A stretch of DNA of 64,000 nt from Nostoc sp. UHCC 0302 (GCF_038096175.1 NZ_CP151099.1:3876501-3940500); one strand, 5' to 3'. Shown: positions 25,247-37,800, counted from the stretch's first letter. Program-made: numbers and translations. The notes: generated from the sequence alone by a model not told the origin.

Positions 25247-28200
25247 ATGCGATTCAATGATCAGCTGATTAATTTGCCTACTTTAGATCATGTTCTTGAT
25301 CGTTCTCCCTTGACGATTAGCCCTGATAGCTACGTCGTCGAAGCTATTGTCTTAATGAGTCAAAAACGAAGTATTAATTATACGTTCACCAACTTCAATC
25401 AATCATTGGACTCCAGGTGCTGTAATCAAGAAGCATCTGACTATGTATTGATAGTGGACGGAAAACATTTATTAGGAATATTTACTGTAAAAGATGTAGT
25501 GAGAGTCACAGCTTCTAGCAGAGATTTATCGAAAGTAAAAATAGCTGAGGTGATGACGCAGCAAGTTGTTAGCCTCAAGCAATCAGATTGTCAAAATATA
25601 TTGACAGCCTTACTGTTATTGCATCAACATCAGATTCGGCATCTGCCCATTTTGGACGATGATGGGCAATTATTAGGAATTGTCACTGAGACTGATTTGC
25701 TGCAAGTATTTGATTTGGTGAAAATGATTGGCGTCGTTGAGGGGTTACAGCAATATTTACAAAAACCCACAAATGAATTAAAGCAATTTCATCAACAAAT
25801 AGACAACGTAGTTTACCAAACTCAAAATCATTTAAAACGATGGGTTGAAGAAAAATCTGCCCAAGTTATGGAAGTTAACGAGGAACTTCAGCAAACCCTT
25901 GAACAATTGCGGCTAATAGAAGAAGAATTGCGCCAACAAAACGAAGAACTGATTGTAGCCCGTGAAAGCGCAGAATTAGAGCGCCAGCGCTATCATGATT
26001 TATTTGAGTTCGCTCCAGATGGTTATTTGGTAACTGATGCAGCGGGGATCATTAAAGAGGTTAACAGCGCAGCTGCAACCTTGCTCTGTGTACCTCAAAA
26101 ATATTTAGTAGGCAAACCATTAGTTCTATATATTGCTAAACAAGACCGGACGACTTTTCTCAACCAATTGAAGAATTTGCAACAGGTACAAGACTGGGAA
26201 ATTTATCTACAGCCACGAGAAGGTAAACCTTTCCCTGCTAGTGTGAGAGTAGCTGCTATATACGACTTAAAGGGTGAGCGAGTTGGCTGGCACTTGTTGT
26301 TCTGCAACATCAGCGAACGCAAGCAAGTAGAAGAAGCGCTGCGCCAAGCTACTGAGCAGTTAGAAGCAAGAGTGGCGGAGCGTACAGGTGAACTTGTGGT
26401 TTCTAACGTGCTTTTGCACCAGGAAATAACTGAACGTCAACGGGCTGAGGAAGCTTTGCGACAGAGTGAAAATCTCTATCGCCACCTAGTAGAAAGCCAA
26501 ACAGACGTAATTATTCGGGTTGACTTTCAGGGGCGACTAACTTTTGCAAATGCGGCGGCGTGCCAAACTTTCGGCTGGAAAGTCGATGAATTCCGTGGCC
26601 AGTCATTTTTTGAGGTTTTTGATCCAAATGACTTGCCGCAAGTGATCGAAAAAATGGCAACATTGGCATCACCACCCTATGGCTTGACTACTGGCGAGCA
26701 AAGAGCATTCACAGTTAACGGTATCAGATGGTTTCAGTGGAACGTTACCGCAATTAAAAATGAACAAGGAGAAGTTGTTGAAGCGCAAGGAGTAGGAAGA
26801 GATATCACCGAGCGCAAGCAGATGGAAGAAGCACTGCGAGAGAGCGAAGAGAAATTTCGCCATTTGGCGGCTAATACCCATGCAGTCATCTGGAACGCCA
26901 GCCCTGATTCTTTCCGAATATTTTATGTTAGCCCTGCTTATGAAAAAATTTGGGGTCGCTCTTGTCAAAGTCTATACGACCAGCCTGAATCTTGGATAGA
27001 TAGCGTTCACCCAGACGATCACGATCGCATCAGGGTAACAACAGAGCAACAGCTTAGTAGTGATTCTACTGAAGTAGAATATCGCATTTTCCGACCTGAT
27101 GGTTCGATGCGTTGGATTTGGGATCGTAGCTTTGCTGTATATGATGAACAAGGAATAGTTAGCTACTATGGTGGCATTGCGGAAGATATCACTGAGCGCA
27201 AACTTGCAGAAGTTTCGCTACGAGAAAGTGAAGAGAAATTTCGCCATTTTGCCGAAAATACCCATGCACTCATCTGGATTGCTGACCCCAATTCTGGAGA
27301 AAACCTTTATGTTAATCCTGCTTATACCAAAATTTGGGGTCGCTCTTGCCAAAGTCTACGCGACCAACCTAACTCCTGGCGAGAGTCGGTTTACCCAGAA
27401 GATCGCAAACTTGTAGAAGCAAAACTAGAGCAACAGCTGCATGGTCTGCCCAGCGATACAGAATATCGGATTGTGCAACCTGATGGCTCAGTGCGCTGGG
27501 TCTGGGATCGGGGCTTTGCTATGCAAGATGCACAAGGAAAAGTTTACTCCTATGGTGGTGTTGCTGAAGATATCACTGAACGCAAGCAAGCAGAAGAATC
27601 ACTGCGCGAGAGTGAAACACGACTGAGTTTAGCTCTAGCAGCCGCTCAAATGGGCATCTGGGATTGGAATTTGTTGACCGACAAGGCTGTTTGGTCTCCC
27701 GAAATGAGCCTATTATATGGTCTGCCAAGCGATACCCTGTGTCCAACCTATGCAGAGTTGCTCAATTTATTAGTGCATCCACAAGACCGGGAGTCTTTGG
27801 CTGAGGTTGTAGCTCACAGTATTGAGCAAGGTATCGAATTTACTAAGGAATATCGAGTTGTCTGGCCCGATGGGAGCTTACACTGGTTATGCCTTAAAGG
27901 TCAGGTATACCATAACGAACTCAGCCAGCCGATGCGGATGATCGGCACAATTAAGGATATCAGCGATCGCAAGCAAGCAGAGGAAGCTCTACGAGAAAGT
28001 GAAGAGCGCTATCGTTCAGTCGTGACTGCGATGCAAGAAGGTATTATGCTACTTGAGGCTGATGATGGTAGAATAATCGCCTGTAATACCAGCGCTGAAA
28101 GCATTCTGGGGCTTAACGCCGACGAGGCAATCGGAAGAACTATTTACGATTCTTCTTGGTCTACTGTTTATGAAGACGGCTCTCCCTTCCCAGTTGAAAA

Positions 28201-29911
28201 TTATCCAGCAATAGTTACCTTGAGTACAGGCAAACCTTGCTCGAATGTAGTTATGGGAGTTCATAAGCCCAATAAACAATTAGCGTGGATTTCAATTAAT
28301 TGCCAACCCCTATTTCGGGATAATGTTACCACCCCCTATGCGGTAGTGGCTTCATTTTCTGACATCACCGAACAGCAAGCTGCCCGGCAGGAACGCCAGC
28401 AAACACAAGAGAAAATCCGTGAACAAGCGGCTCTACTTGATATCGCTACTGATGGGATCATAGTTCGAGACTTCCAGACCCAAATTTTATTCTGGAATAA
28501 AGGTGCAGAACGTCTGTATGGTTGGCAAGCGAGTGAGGCTGTGGGAAAAAACCCCAACGAGCTTTTGTTCAAAAAAACTACACCACAGCCGGAAGTAGCT
28601 TTAAAAAGCGTCATGGAATTTGGCACATGGCAGGGTGAGTTAAATAAAGTTACGAAATCCGGTAAAGAAATTATCGTGGAAAGCCGCTGGACACTGGTGT
28701 GTGATGCTCAAGGAGAACCCAAATCCATCCTCTGTGTTGATACCGACATTACAGAAAAGAAACAACTCCAAGAGCAGTTTTTCCGTACCCAGCGGTTAGA
28801 AAGCCTTGGCACTCTTGCAGGTGGCATTGCTCACGACTTGAATAATATACTCACGCCAATTTTGGCAGCGGCTCAATTGGTACAGGGAAGATTCATCCAA
28901 GACAAAGAACGTTCTGATCAATTGCTGGCAATTGTCGAAAGCAACGCCAAACGGGGAGCAGCTTTAGTCAAGCAAGTTTTGTCCTTTGCCAGAGGTTTAA
29001 AAGGAGAGCAGACAATTGTCCAACTCAAGCACCTAATTGCAGAAATTGCTCAGATTGCCAAGCAAACATTTCCCAAATCTATAGAATTTTCCACGGTTCT
29101 ACCAGAAGACCTTTGGGCTGTTTCTGGAGACATTACCCAACTGCATCAAGTGCTGATGAATTTGGTAGTAAATGCCCGCGATGCTATGCCCGATGGTGGT
29201 AGCATCCTGATTACTGCGGAAAATAAGCTGATTGATGAAGCTTATACCAGAATGAACCTTGATGCCACAGTCGGAAATTATATTGTGCTGACTGTAGAGG
29301 ATACTGGTATGGGAATGCCGCCAGAAATATTAGATAGAATTTTTGAGCCATTTTTCACCACCAAAGAGGCTGGTACAGGCACAGGACTCGGCCTTTCAAC
29401 CGTGCTTGGCATTATTAAAACTCACAAGGGTTTTATTAAGGTGTCTAGCCAAGTAAATAAAGGCTCCCAGTTTAAGCTGTTTTTGCCGGCGGTGGAAACA
29501 AGCCAAGCATTAAGTACAGAAGATTTAGATATGCCGGAAGGGCAAGGAGAATTAATTCTAGTTGTGGATGATGAAGTCCAAATTTGCGAAGTTGCGAGAG
29601 TCATTATGGATAACCACAACTACAAAACTCTGACTGCGAGTAATGGAATTGAGGCGATCGCACTCTATGCCCAGCATAAGCATAAAATAAAAGCTGTGTT
29701 GATGGATATGATGATGCCAGAGATGGATGGGACTACAGCCATTCGTACCTTACAAAGAATGAACCCGCAGGTTCAAATCATCGCTTGTAGCGGACTCAAC
29801 TCAGCTGAGTTCTTTGCTCACATTGCTAGCCCTGATGTACAAGCATTTTTAGCGAAGCCCTTCACAGCCAAAGAATTATTAAAAAGCTTACGCCAGATAC
29901 TCACACACTAA
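25247..29911 (+). CDS. large hybrid sensor histidine kinase: CBS pair, seven PAS, HisKA, HATPase, receiver
   Basis: ATG 25247 (1554 residues) is preferred over a TTG 17 codons earlier because relatives start shortly before the [10 protein letters not shown] segment. Parts in order: two CBS motifs (about 15-95 and 100-160), a coiled coil, PAS domains starting near 248, 408, 535, 663, 791, 920 and 1061 with the usual DITERK-type linkers, HisKA with His1196 (GGIAHDLNN), HATPase_c with [11 protein letters not shown] and GTGLGLSTV, and a receiver with Asp1487 ([11 protein letters not shown]). No membrane segment is seen, so it is cytoplasmic and likely senses adenine nucleotides and several PAS ligands. 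PAS 3 and PAS 4 are near duplicates. All catalytic residues look intact. Confidence 0.93.
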   Translation: MRFNDQLINLPTLDHVLDRSPLTISPDSYVVEAIVLMSQKRSINYTFTNFNQSLDSRCCNQEASDYVLIVDGKHLLGIFTVKDVVRVTASSRDLSKVKIAEVMTQQVVSLKQSDCQNILTALLLLHQHQIRHLPILDDDGQLLGIVTETDLLQVFDLVKMIGVVEGLQQYLQKPTNELKQFHQQIDNVVYQTQNHLKRWVEEKSAQVMEVNEELQQTLEQLRLIEEELRQQNEELIVARESAELERQRYHDLFEFAPDGYLVTDAAGIIKEVNSAAATLLCVPQKYLVGKPLVLYIAKQDRTTFLNQLKNLQQVQDWEIYLQPREGKPFPASVRVAAIYDLKGERVGWHLLFCNISERKQVEEALRQATEQLEARVAERTGELVVSNVLLHQEITERQRAEEALRQSENLYRHLVESQTDVIIRVDFQGRLTFANAAACQTFGWKVDEFRGQSFFEVFDPNDLPQVIEKMATLASPPYGLTTGEQRAFTVNGIRWFQWNVTAIKNEQGEVVEAQGVGRDITERKQMEEALRESEEKFRHLAANTHAVIWNASPDSFRIFYVSPAYEKIWGRSCQSLYDQPESWIDSVHPDDHDRIRVTTEQQLSSDSTEVEYRIFRPDGSMRWIWDRSFAVYDEQGIVSYYGGIAEDITERKLAEVSLRESEEKFRHFAENTHALIWIADPNSGENLYVNPAYTKIWGRSCQSLRDQPNSWRESVYPEDRKLVEAKLEQQLHGLPSDTEYRIVQPDGSVRWVWDRGFAMQDAQGKVYSYGGVAEDITERKQAEESLRESETRLSLALAAAQMGIWDWNLLTDKAVWSPEMSLLYGLPSDTLCPTYAELLNLLVHPQDRESLAEVVAHSIEQGIEFTKEYRVVWPDGSLHWLCLKGQVYHNELSQPMRMIGTIKDISDRKQAEEALRESEERYRSVVTAMQEGIMLLEADDGRIIACNTSAESILGLNADEAIGRTIYDSSWSTVYEDGSPFPVENYPAIVTLSTGKPCSNVVMGVHKPNKQLAWISINCQPLFRDNVTTPYAVVASFSDITEQQAARQERQQTQEKIREQAALLDIATDGIIVRDFQTQILFWNKGAERLYGWQASEAVGKNPNELLFKKTTPQPEVALKSVMEFGTWQGELNKVTKSGKEIIVESRWTLVCDAQGEPKSILCVDTDITEKKQLQEQFFRTQRLESLGTLAGGIAHDLNNILTPILAAAQLVQGRFIQDKERSDQLLAIVESNAKRGAALVKQVLSFARGLKGEQTIVQLKHLIAEIAQIAKQTFPKSIEFSTVLPEDLWAVSGDITQLHQVLMNLVVNARDAMPDGGSILITAENKLIDEAYTRMNLDATVGNYIVLTVEDTGMGMPPEILDRIFEPFFTTKEAGTGTGLGLSTVLGIIKTHKGFIKVSSQVNKGSQFKLFLPAVETSQALSTEDLDMPEGQGELILVVDDEVQICEVARVIMDNHNYKTLTASNGIEAIALYAQHKHKIKAVLMDMMMPEMDGTTAIRTLQRMNPQVQIIACSGLNSAEFFAHIASPDVQAFLAKPFTAKELLKSLRQILTH

Positions 29912-30154
29912 AGTTCAGCAATTCAAATACCAATTATTCTCATGTCCTCACAAGTTCCTCAAATTCTTTTCTTAAATTGAAAATCTAGAAAACGCCAACA
30001 ATGTTTGCAACTGATTGGCGGTTTACCTGGTTTGGCAACTGGCTGCAATCATCCTTCAGCACTAATCGATTTGATTTGTTTGCTGAGTTGACATAGTAGT
30101 GTTCAAGCCAAAATTACTTATTTAAGAAATATCTATACTGGAAAAGTGAAGACA

Positions 30155-30598
30155 ATGAATATTGTAAGAAAAATTAACGAGGAGTTAGCGATCGCCGGAC
30201 AAATTACACCAGTCCAGTTAAAACAAATAGCTGATGAAGGCTATAGCTCTGTGCTTAACCTCCGGTTGTCAGACGAAAAAGGTTTACTAACCCAAGAACA
30301 AGAGCAAGCTGAGTATTTAGGATTGTACTACATTAATCTCCCAACTAAAGTTGAAGACATTAATCATCAAGCTACGCTGAGCGTAATATTTGCAACCATC
30401 GCAGAGCTACCGAAACCGACTCTGATACATTGTGATAACTCAATACGTTCCGCTGCAATAGTGTTATTGTATATTGCCACTAAGCAGGGTATTGCATTTG
30501 AAAAAGCATTGCAAAAAACTATCCAGTTAGGCTTGATTAAAATCAATGCTATCAATTTAGATTTAAATACTAGTATAATACTTGTTTCACTTGATTAG
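30155..30598 (+). CDS. DUF442 protein, beta-lactamase hydrolase-like phosphatase fold
   Basis: From ATG 30155 (147 residues; a GTG three codons earlier is also open) the protein reads MNIVRKINEELAIAGQITPVQLKQIADEGY, the usual start of DUF442 proteins related to tyrosine/dual-specificity phosphatases. The family's short catalytic loop HC-X4-R is present as IHCDNSIRSA with the nucleophilic Cys. In other bacteria such domains are linked to sulfide metabolism or signalling. It stands alone downstream of the large kinase (244 bases). Confidence 0.82.
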   Translation: MNIVRKINEELAIAGQITPVQLKQIADEGYSSVLNLRLSDEKGLLTQEQEQAEYLGLYYINLPTKVEDINHQATLSVIFATIAELPKPTLIHCDNSIRSAAIVLLYIATKQGIAFEKALQKTIQLGLIKINAINLDLNTSIILVSLD

Positions 30599-30720
30599 TT
30601 GATGTAAATTATCAATAAAATTGCATTTTGATAATTAAGACTGAAAATTTATATTTTATAAATAAATAATAATTGAGAATGTAACTCTAAAAGCTTTAAA
30701 AATAAAAGAGGTACAGGGAA

Positions 30721-31080
30721 ATGTCCAAGACACTTGTTAATTTAACAATGCCGATAGTTCTTCAAGGAATTGAGGATGTTTTAGAAAAATATCCTCATCA
30801 TCCTTATCAAAAATTTTTTGCAAACTCTGATTTTAGACAAGGTTTAATTGCTTATATTCTCAACAGGATTCCTAGCCATTACATAAGTGTTGAAGTGGAA
30901 GAAAAAGAGGATTTGTTCCATTCAAGTTATTTTCACAACTGTTTAGAACAAGCCATGCGAATAGAAACTATTGTTCACCAAGGAATTAAGCAAATCTTGT
31001 ATGAAAAAACAGAGGAATTAAGTCGGTATATTCCAGAAGTCACTGATCCATCTCGTGTTCCGTCTAATTGGTTTGGCTAA
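30721..31080 (+). CDS. ComFB-like small protein
   Basis: The 119-residue product is all helical and contains DFRQGLIAYILNRIPSHYISVE, which resembles the ALNRLPP-Y core of the late competence ComFB family, preceded by a short N-terminal helix and followed by a helical tail. Cyanobacterial ComFB proteins bind cyclic dinucleotides and affect motility and natural competence. The resemblance is to one motif only, so the assignment is tentative. GGTACAGGGAA precedes the ATG. Confidence 0.5.
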   Translation: MSKTLVNLTMPIVLQGIEDVLEKYPHHPYQKFFANSDFRQGLIAYILNRIPSHYISVEVEEKEDLFHSSYFHNCLEQAMRIETIVHQGIKQILYEKTEELSRYIPEVTDPSRVPSNWFG

Positions 31081-31392
31081 CACGCAACTAAAACTAAAAA
31101 ACTCTGTAATTTCATAACAGAGATTCGTCAGAATGCACATCTATCATTGGTGTTAACTTAGTTGACAGTTGAGAGTTAACAGTGGACAGTAAGCAGGATT
31201 CAAGAGCTGTTAATTAGTAATCAGTAATTCTTTTTATCAACTGTCCACTATCCACAGTCAACTCTCAACTTTTAGTTGTAAAAAATGCCTGTATCAACGT
31301 TAAATATGTTAAATGTAATTGGCTTTGCCAATGCCTTTTAGATAATCGCCTATTAGGGGGCTGAACTCTGTGCCGCCAAAAATATTTTGTGA
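31081..31392. other. intergenic repeat region between convergent genes
   Basis: The stretch contains an imperfect inverted repeat of STRR-like sequence: GAGAGTTAACAGTGGACAGT near 31171-31190 and the complementary ACTGTCCACTATCCACAG followed by TCAACTCTCAAC near 31240-31270. A transcript from either convergent gene could fold here, so it may act as terminator. No gene is present. Confidence 0.6.
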
Positions 31393-31821
31393 CTAGTTAT
31401 TTAGCTTATGAAGTCTGTACGAAGAGAGTTCTGTAATCTTGTTTTCACAGTGAGATGGTACTTTACATACCTCGTGAATGGCTGATTTTTTGTCCGAAAT
31501 TTCTAAATAATCTCGGTCGTGAATCTTAGTTAATACTCTCGATGAATCTCGTTGACTAGAGCTATCAATAGAGGAATTTATAGTCGGTTGTATCTGATTT
31601 TTTTGAAAGCCATTTGCGGTTGTCGCTTGACTGTTTTCCTTAATTAAACGGCTGTAAGTTCGTTGAGGGATAAAATGTAATGGATTGTACCCAACGAAAC
31701 GCAATATCAATACACAAGCCCAAGAATATCGACCCTCTACGATAGCTTCAATGATCTGATTTAATTGCTCTGGAGTAATAGCTTGATGGAAACTATTCTG
31801 AGAAGAAACTTGATAGTTCAT
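31393..31821 (-). CDS. hetP: HetP-family heterocyst differentiation protein
   Basis: The 142-residue protein carries the HetP signature in its first 65 residues: AITPEQLNQIIEAIVEGRYSWACVLILRF, followed by VGYNPLHFIPQRTYSRLIKEN. The rest is polar, Ser/Gln-rich and probably disordered, as in HetP. In Anabaena HetP and its paralogs control the timing of commitment to heterocyst development. The usual neighbour hetC is not adjacent here, so this may be one of the HetP paralogs rather than HetP itself; the symbol is therefore family-level. Its upstream region (about 550 bases) has no gene. Confidence 0.85.
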   Translation of the reverse strand: MNYQVSSQNSFHQAITPEQLNQIIEAIVEGRYSWACVLILRFVGYNPLHFIPQRTYSRLIKENSQATTANGFQKNQIQPTINSSIDSSSQRDSSRVLTKIHDRDYLEISDKKSAIHEVCKVPSHCENKITELSSYRLHKLNN

Positions 31822-32370
31822 AGCTAACCCTGATATAACTTGCCTAAACTGAGTTTGATAAATTGAACTCGCCCTTTCATAATTGCTGATGATATCGCGC
31901 TGTACGCGGCTACCTTCAAAAGCATCACTTTGAGCAAGGCACTAAATCTTGACACTTGACAAACTAGCTTTCAGAAAATGCTCAGTAGTTATAGTTGCAA
32001 CACTTGATGTTTCGGATTTTGGTAGAGAAATTGGCCAAAAAATAGTAACTTGATATACAGAATACTCTGTCTTTACAGTTACTTCAGCCAAATTGGCAGA
32101 TTTTTTCCAAACTAGAGGTGTAAGGGGTTGAGGTGCAGGGGTCTAGGTGAAAAATTAATTCTATGTTCCCTTACACCCTTTCCTCTTTCCTGAAGAATGT
32201 CTTCTTCGATAAAAGCCGATAAGTGTTTCATCCCAGAGTTAGAAGCGGGAAGCTTTTACAATTTTTACCATTAAAGGGGAATCTACCTCAGAAAACGTAT
32301 TGGACAAAAGCCAAGTTGTTGAGGAGAGAAAAATGAGGTTGTGACCTAGCCATAGTTCTGGAATCCGGTC
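31822..32370. other. shared upstream region of hetP and sucrose synthase
   Basis: The two genes are divergent from this 549-base stretch. No small gene is convincing. I looked for GTAN8TAC-type NtcA sites and saw no clear match. The sequence at 32101-32200 resembles intergenic purine/pyrimidine repeats seen elsewhere in the window. Confidence 0.5.
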
Positions 32371-34788
32371 ATGCATGAACTAGTTCAAGCTGTCTTAAAC
32401 AGCGATGAAAAAACTGATCTACGTCAGTTGATATCTACATTAAATGCTTCAGGTAAGCATTACTTCTTAAGAAACGAGATTTTGCAAAGTTTTGCCCAAT
32501 ACTGTCACCAATCCCAAAAACCAGCCTACTTTTACCACTCTTCCTCTGTTGGCAAACTAATACACTATACCCATGAGATAATTCTGGCGGAGGAAAATAT
32601 TTGGATGGTCGTCCGCCCCAGGGTTGCTAGCCAAGAAGTTTGGCTACTGACAGATAACTGCACTAAGTTTGAACTAACGACACCGCGGGCTTTATTAGAT
32701 GTGAGCGATCGCTTAGTCAACCGCTACCAACCCCACATCCTAGAAATTGACCTACACCCATTTTACAAGGATTCCCCCAATGTCAGCGACCCTAGAAACA
32801 TTGGTCAAGGTTTAGCCTTCCTCAATCGTTACCTATGTAGTCAGTTAGCCACAGATCCCCAATACTGGCTAGAACTCTTGTATCAGGCTTTACGGAATAT
32901 TAAGTACGATGACATTCGCCTGCTACTTAACCATCACATCCCATCAGGTATCCAGCTAGCTAAACAAATTAAGCAAGCCCTCAATTTCCTTGCTGAACTA
33001 CCTGCGGATGAACCCTACCAAAAATTTAGCCTCGACCTCCAACAACTTGGCTTTGAACCAGGTTGGGGTAACACTGCTGCACGAGTGCGCGAAACTTTAG
33101 AACTTCTAGAACGACTCATCTACACTCCCCAGCCTGCCATCCTAGAAGCATTTGTCGCCCGCGTCCCTGTTATTTTTCGCGTTGTCCTCATTTCCATACA
33201 TGGCTGGGTTGCTCAAGAGGATGTTTTAGGACGAGATGAAACACTCAGTCAAGTCATCTACGTCCTCGAACAAGCGCGTAGTTTAGAAAACAAACTGCAT
33301 GAAGAAATCAAACTGGCTGGACTCGACCTGCTGGGCATTCAACCTCATGTAATTATTCTCACTCGGCTGATTCCTAACTGCGAAGGTACATTGTGCGATC
33401 TGCGCCTAGAAAAAGTTCAAGATACAGAAAATGCTTGGATTCTGCGAGTTCCTTTTGCTAAATTTAATCCTGAAATTACTGACAACTGGATTTCTAAATT
33501 TGAGATTTGGCCTTATCTAGAAACATTTGCCTCAGACGCAGAAAGAGAACTACTAGCAGAATTCAAGGGTAGACCTAATCTGATTATTGGCAACTACAGC
33601 GACGGGAACTTAGTAGCATCTCTGCTTTCCCGTCGTCTGAAAGTCACCCAGTGTAACATCGCCCACTCCTTAGAAAAGCCTAAATATCTATTTAGTAATT
33701 TAAACTGGCAAGATTTAGAAGATCAATATCACTTTTCGGCACAATTCACCGCTGATTTGATTAGCATGAATGCAGCCGATTTCATCATCACCTCTTCCCA
33801 CCAAGAAATTTTTGGGACACCAGAATCAATTGGTCAGTACGAGTCATACAAATGGTTTACTATGCCTCAGCTATATCATGTAGTTGACGGGATTGATTTG
33901 TTTAGTCCTAAATTTAACTTTCTGCCGCCCGGAGTAAATGAGAAAATCTTTTTCCCCTACAGCCAAAAAGAAGACCGAGATTCAAGTCTGCGGCAGCAAG
34001 TTGACTACCTACTTTTTAGCCAGGAAGACCCTCACATCTTTGGTCATTTAGATAACCTTAACAAGCGACCAATATTTGCCCTTGCTCCGATCAATTCAAT
34101 CAAAAATTTGACTGGGTTAGCTGAATTTTTTGGTAAAAGTCAGGCGTTGCAAGAGCGTTGCAATCTAATTCTTTTAACTAGTAAACTGCATCCAGCAGAA
34201 GCTACAAACCCAGAAGAGGCAACAGAAATTCAAAAACTCCATGACATTATCAATCAATATCATCTCCACAGTCATATTCGCTGGATAGGAATGCGTTTTC
34301 CAAGTCGTCAACTCGGCGAAGCCTACCGAGTAATTGCCGATTATCAGGGAATTTATATCCACTTTGCTCTCTTTGAAGCTTTTGGACGCAGCATTTTGGA
34401 AGCCATGATTTGCGGCTTACCTACTTTTGCTACTGAATTTGGCGGTGCTTTAGAAATTATTGATAACCAAGAAGACGGATTTAATCTCAACCCTACTGAT
34501 TTAGAAGGAACAACCCAGAAAATTTTGCACTTCCTTGACCAATGTGATGCTCATCCTCAGCACTGGCAGGAAGTCTCCGAATGGATGAGCCAGCGAATTC
34601 ATAATCGGTACAATTGGCAGGTACACACCTCTGGGCTGCTATTACTAGCTAAAATGTTTAGCTTTTGGAACTTTGTAGCTCCAGAAAATAACGAGGCAGT
34701 GGATCGTTATATGGAAACTTTATTTCATCTCATTTATAAACCTAGAGCTGAAAAGATTTTAGAACAGCATATGGCATATAGGGCATAG
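32371..34788 (+). CDS. sus: sucrose synthase
   Basis: The 805-residue product is a full-length GT4-type sucrose synthase, which reversibly converts sucrose and (U/A)DP to NDP-glucose and fructose. It begins MHELVQAVLNSDEKTDLRQ like other filamentous cyanobacterial enzymes, carries the N-terminal regulatory region, the LIIGNYSDGNLVASLLSRRL segment of the synthase domain, CNIAHSLEKPKY, and the C-terminal glycosyltransferase E-X7-E motif in FALFEAFGRSILEAM. In Nostocales the enzyme breaks down sucrose to supply heterocysts and glycogen. Two isoforms (SusA, SusB) are known; I cannot tell which this is. It is followed after 103 bases by the GH65 fusion gene on the same strand. Confidence 0.96.
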   Translation: MHELVQAVLNSDEKTDLRQLISTLNASGKHYFLRNEILQSFAQYCHQSQKPAYFYHSSSVGKLIHYTHEIILAEENIWMVVRPRVASQEVWLLTDNCTKFELTTPRALLDVSDRLVNRYQPHILEIDLHPFYKDSPNVSDPRNIGQGLAFLNRYLCSQLATDPQYWLELLYQALRNIKYDDIRLLLNHHIPSGIQLAKQIKQALNFLAELPADEPYQKFSLDLQQLGFEPGWGNTAARVRETLELLERLIYTPQPAILEAFVARVPVIFRVVLISIHGWVAQEDVLGRDETLSQVIYVLEQARSLENKLHEEIKLAGLDLLGIQPHVIILTRLIPNCEGTLCDLRLEKVQDTENAWILRVPFAKFNPEITDNWISKFEIWPYLETFASDAERELLAEFKGRPNLIIGNYSDGNLVASLLSRRLKVTQCNIAHSLEKPKYLFSNLNWQDLEDQYHFSAQFTADLISMNAADFIITSSHQEIFGTPESIGQYESYKWFTMPQLYHVVDGIDLFSPKFNFLPPGVNEKIFFPYSQKEDRDSSLRQQVDYLLFSQEDPHIFGHLDNLNKRPIFALAPINSIKNLTGLAEFFGKSQALQERCNLILLTSKLHPAEATNPEEATEIQKLHDIINQYHLHSHIRWIGMRFPSRQLGEAYRVIADYQGIYIHFALFEAFGRSILEAMICGLPTFATEFGGALEIIDNQEDGFNLNPTDLEGTTQKILHFLDQCDAHPQHWQEVSEWMSQRIHNRYNWQVHTSGLLLLAKMFSFWNFVAPENNEAVDRYMETLFHLIYKPRAEKILEQHMAYRA

Positions 34789-34891
34789 GGCATTAGTACA
34801 GACGCGATTAATCGCGTCTCTACAGGAGTTATTAATTATTTCCCCCTTATCCCCAATCCCCAGTCCCCAATCCCCAATCCCTGTTTTTACA
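34789..34891. repeat. palindrome and STRR repeats between sus and the GH65 gene
   Basis: This spacer contains the palindrome AGACGCGATTAATCGCGTCT, which recurs at about 37980, and a CCCCAAT/CCCCAGT heptamer array just before the next start codon. A transcript through both genes would carry the hairpin, so partial termination or processing is possible. Confidence 0.75.
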
Positions 34892-37800
34892 ATGGACACA
34901 AAAGGTCATTCTCGCCATTTTATCTATACAGATTGGATATTAATTGAAACCCAATTTCATCCAGAGCAATTGCAATCCAGGGAAACCATTTTCACAATCG
35001 GCAATGGATATTTGGGAACAAGGGGCAGCTTTGAAGAAGGGTATGCTGATGGATTGCCAGCTACTCTCATCCACGGAGTTTATGATGATGTTCCCGTGGT
35101 GTATACGGAACTCGCCAACTGCCCTGATTGGCTACCGTTGATTGTAATTGTGAATGGCGATCGCTTTCGTCTCGATCAAGGCGAAATATTGAGTTACGAG
35201 CGTAAACTTGACTTACACCACGGTATTCTCAGCCGTTCTGTGCGTTGGCGTTCTCCTAGTGGGAAAACCATTGATATTTACTTTGAACGCTTTGCAAGTC
35301 TGGCAGATCAGCATATCTTAGGGCAACGTTGCCAGTTAACGCTAGTAGATTGTGATGCATTGATTGAAGTTCAAGCTAGCATCAACGGCTATCCCGAAAA
35401 TCAGGGTTTTAATCATTGGCAAGAGCTAGACCAAGGTAAAACTGATCAAGGCTTTTGGTTGTATCGCCGTACTCGCAACTCCCAAATTGAAATTGGTATG
35501 GCAACTATGACGACAATCTCAGGAACTGAGGCGGCGTTGCAAGTCAACAGCGCACCGGGGTATCCAACAGCGAGTGCAGCCTTTCTTGCTACATCACAAC
35601 AAACTGTGACGATAGAGAAAATTGTCATAGTTTTTACCTCGCGGGACGTTAACACACCAGTCTCAGCAGCTAGAGAAAAACTTGCACATCTGCCAGACTA
35701 TACAATGCTGCTTAATGCCCACAAAAAAGCTTGGGATGAAGTTTGGCAAGAATGCGACATCCTCATTGAAGGAGATAGCACAGCCGCTTTTGCGGTTCGT
35801 TACAATCTATTTCAACTGCTGATTGCTGCCCCACGGCATGATGACAAAGTGAGTATTCCGGCTAAAACACTTTCCGGGTTTGGCTATCACGGTCATATAT
35901 TTTGGGATACAGAAATTTTTCTCCTGCCCTTTTTTATTTTTATTCAACCTGATGTAGCCCGCAACTTGCTCACTTACCGTTATCACACATTAAATGGAGC
36001 GCGACGTAAAGCAGCCCATGAGGGGTATAAAGGGGCAATGTATGCTTGGGAAAGCGCTCTGACTGGCGATGAGGTAACACCCCGTTGGTCATTGCCTAAT
36101 GATTTTTACGGTGAAGATGTGCGGATTTGGTGTCGCGATCGCGAGATTCACATCAGTGCAGATATCTCCTATGCTGTTTGGTGGTACTGGCAAGCTACTG
36201 GTGATGATGAATGGATGCGAGATTACGGTGCAGAGATTATCTTGGATACCGCCATCTTTTGGAGTAGCCGAGTTGAATTCAATTATGAGTCCGAACGATA
36301 TGAAATTCGCGGTGTCATTGGTGCAGATGAATACCACGAGTTTGTTCACAACAACGCTTTTACCAACCGGATAGTGCAATGGCATCTAGAGAAAGCACTC
36401 GTAGTTGATGATTGGTTACATCACACCTTCCCGGAACGAACCGCCGAATTAGAGCAAAAACTGCAACTCACCTCAAAAGAGCGATCGCAATGGCAAGAAA
36501 TCGTTGCTAAAATCTGGATTCCCTATAACGAACTAGCTGGATTAATTGAACAGTTTGAAGGATTTTTCCAATTAGAAGACATTGACTTAGCAAAATACGA
36601 ACCACGCGATCGCTCAATACAAGCTATCCTTGGCATCGAAGAAACTAATAAACGGCAGGTACTCAAGCAGCCAGATGTGTTAATGCTCCTATATTTGATG
36701 CGGCAATCAAAAGATTTTCCTTACAACGAAAAAGCATTGCAGACAAACTGGGACTACTACGCACCCCGTACTGACATTACTTACGGTTCCTCGCTAGGCC
36801 CAGCAATTCACGCCATTTTAGCCTCAGATTTGGGTGAATCAGCGGTGGCTTACAAACATTTTATCCAAGCGGCGATGGTAGACCTCGAAGATACCAGAGG
36901 TAATACCAACCAAGGAATTCACGGGGCTAGTGCTGGTGGCGTTTGGCAGGCTGTAGTTTTTGGCTTTGGTGGTGTACAACTGACAGAAAATGGCCCTGTA
37001 GCTAATCCCCATCTGCCACCAAACTGGACGCGCCTGAAGTTTAAGCTGCAATGGCAAGGGTTATGGCACGAGTTCGACTTGCATCAGGGATTGGGTACTA
37101 GGAATTGGGATCTGGGGACTAGGGAAATGGAGGACAAAGGGGACAAGGGGGCAAAAGGACAAGGAGAGATGCAAAATTCTTTTACCGCGTCTTCTTCATC
37201 TTCCCAATCCCCAGTACCCATTACCCAGTATCCAACCCCCAGTACCCAATCCCCCGACATCCGCGGAGTTATCTTTGATTTAGATGGTGTGCTGACAGAT
37301 ACAGCTGAATACCACTATTTAGGTTGGCAGAGGCTGGCAGATGAGGAAGGTATACCTTTTAATCGCGAAGCTAATGAGGCATTACGGGGTGTATCTCGTC
37401 GTGCTTCCTTAATGCTGATAGTTGGCGATCGCCCCTATTCAGAAGCACAAATTCAGGAGATGATGGAGCGTAAGAACCGCTACTATGTGGAATACCTAGA
37501 GAACATCTCAACTAAAGATTTGTTACCAGGGGCGCTGGAACTTTTAAATGAACTACGGCAAGCTGGTATCAAGATAGCTATAGGCTCAGGTAGCAAAAAT
37601 GCCCGTACAGTTTTAGAAAAACTGGGTATTGCTGATAAGATAGATGCGATCGCTGACGGCTATAGTGTGCAGCAACCGAAGCCAGCACCTGATTTATTTC
37701 TATATGCAGCCAACCTGCTAGGACTCGAACCATCACAATGTGTTGTTGTCGAAGATGCAGCAGCAGGGATTGAAGCTGCTCTTGCCGGTGGGATGTGGGC

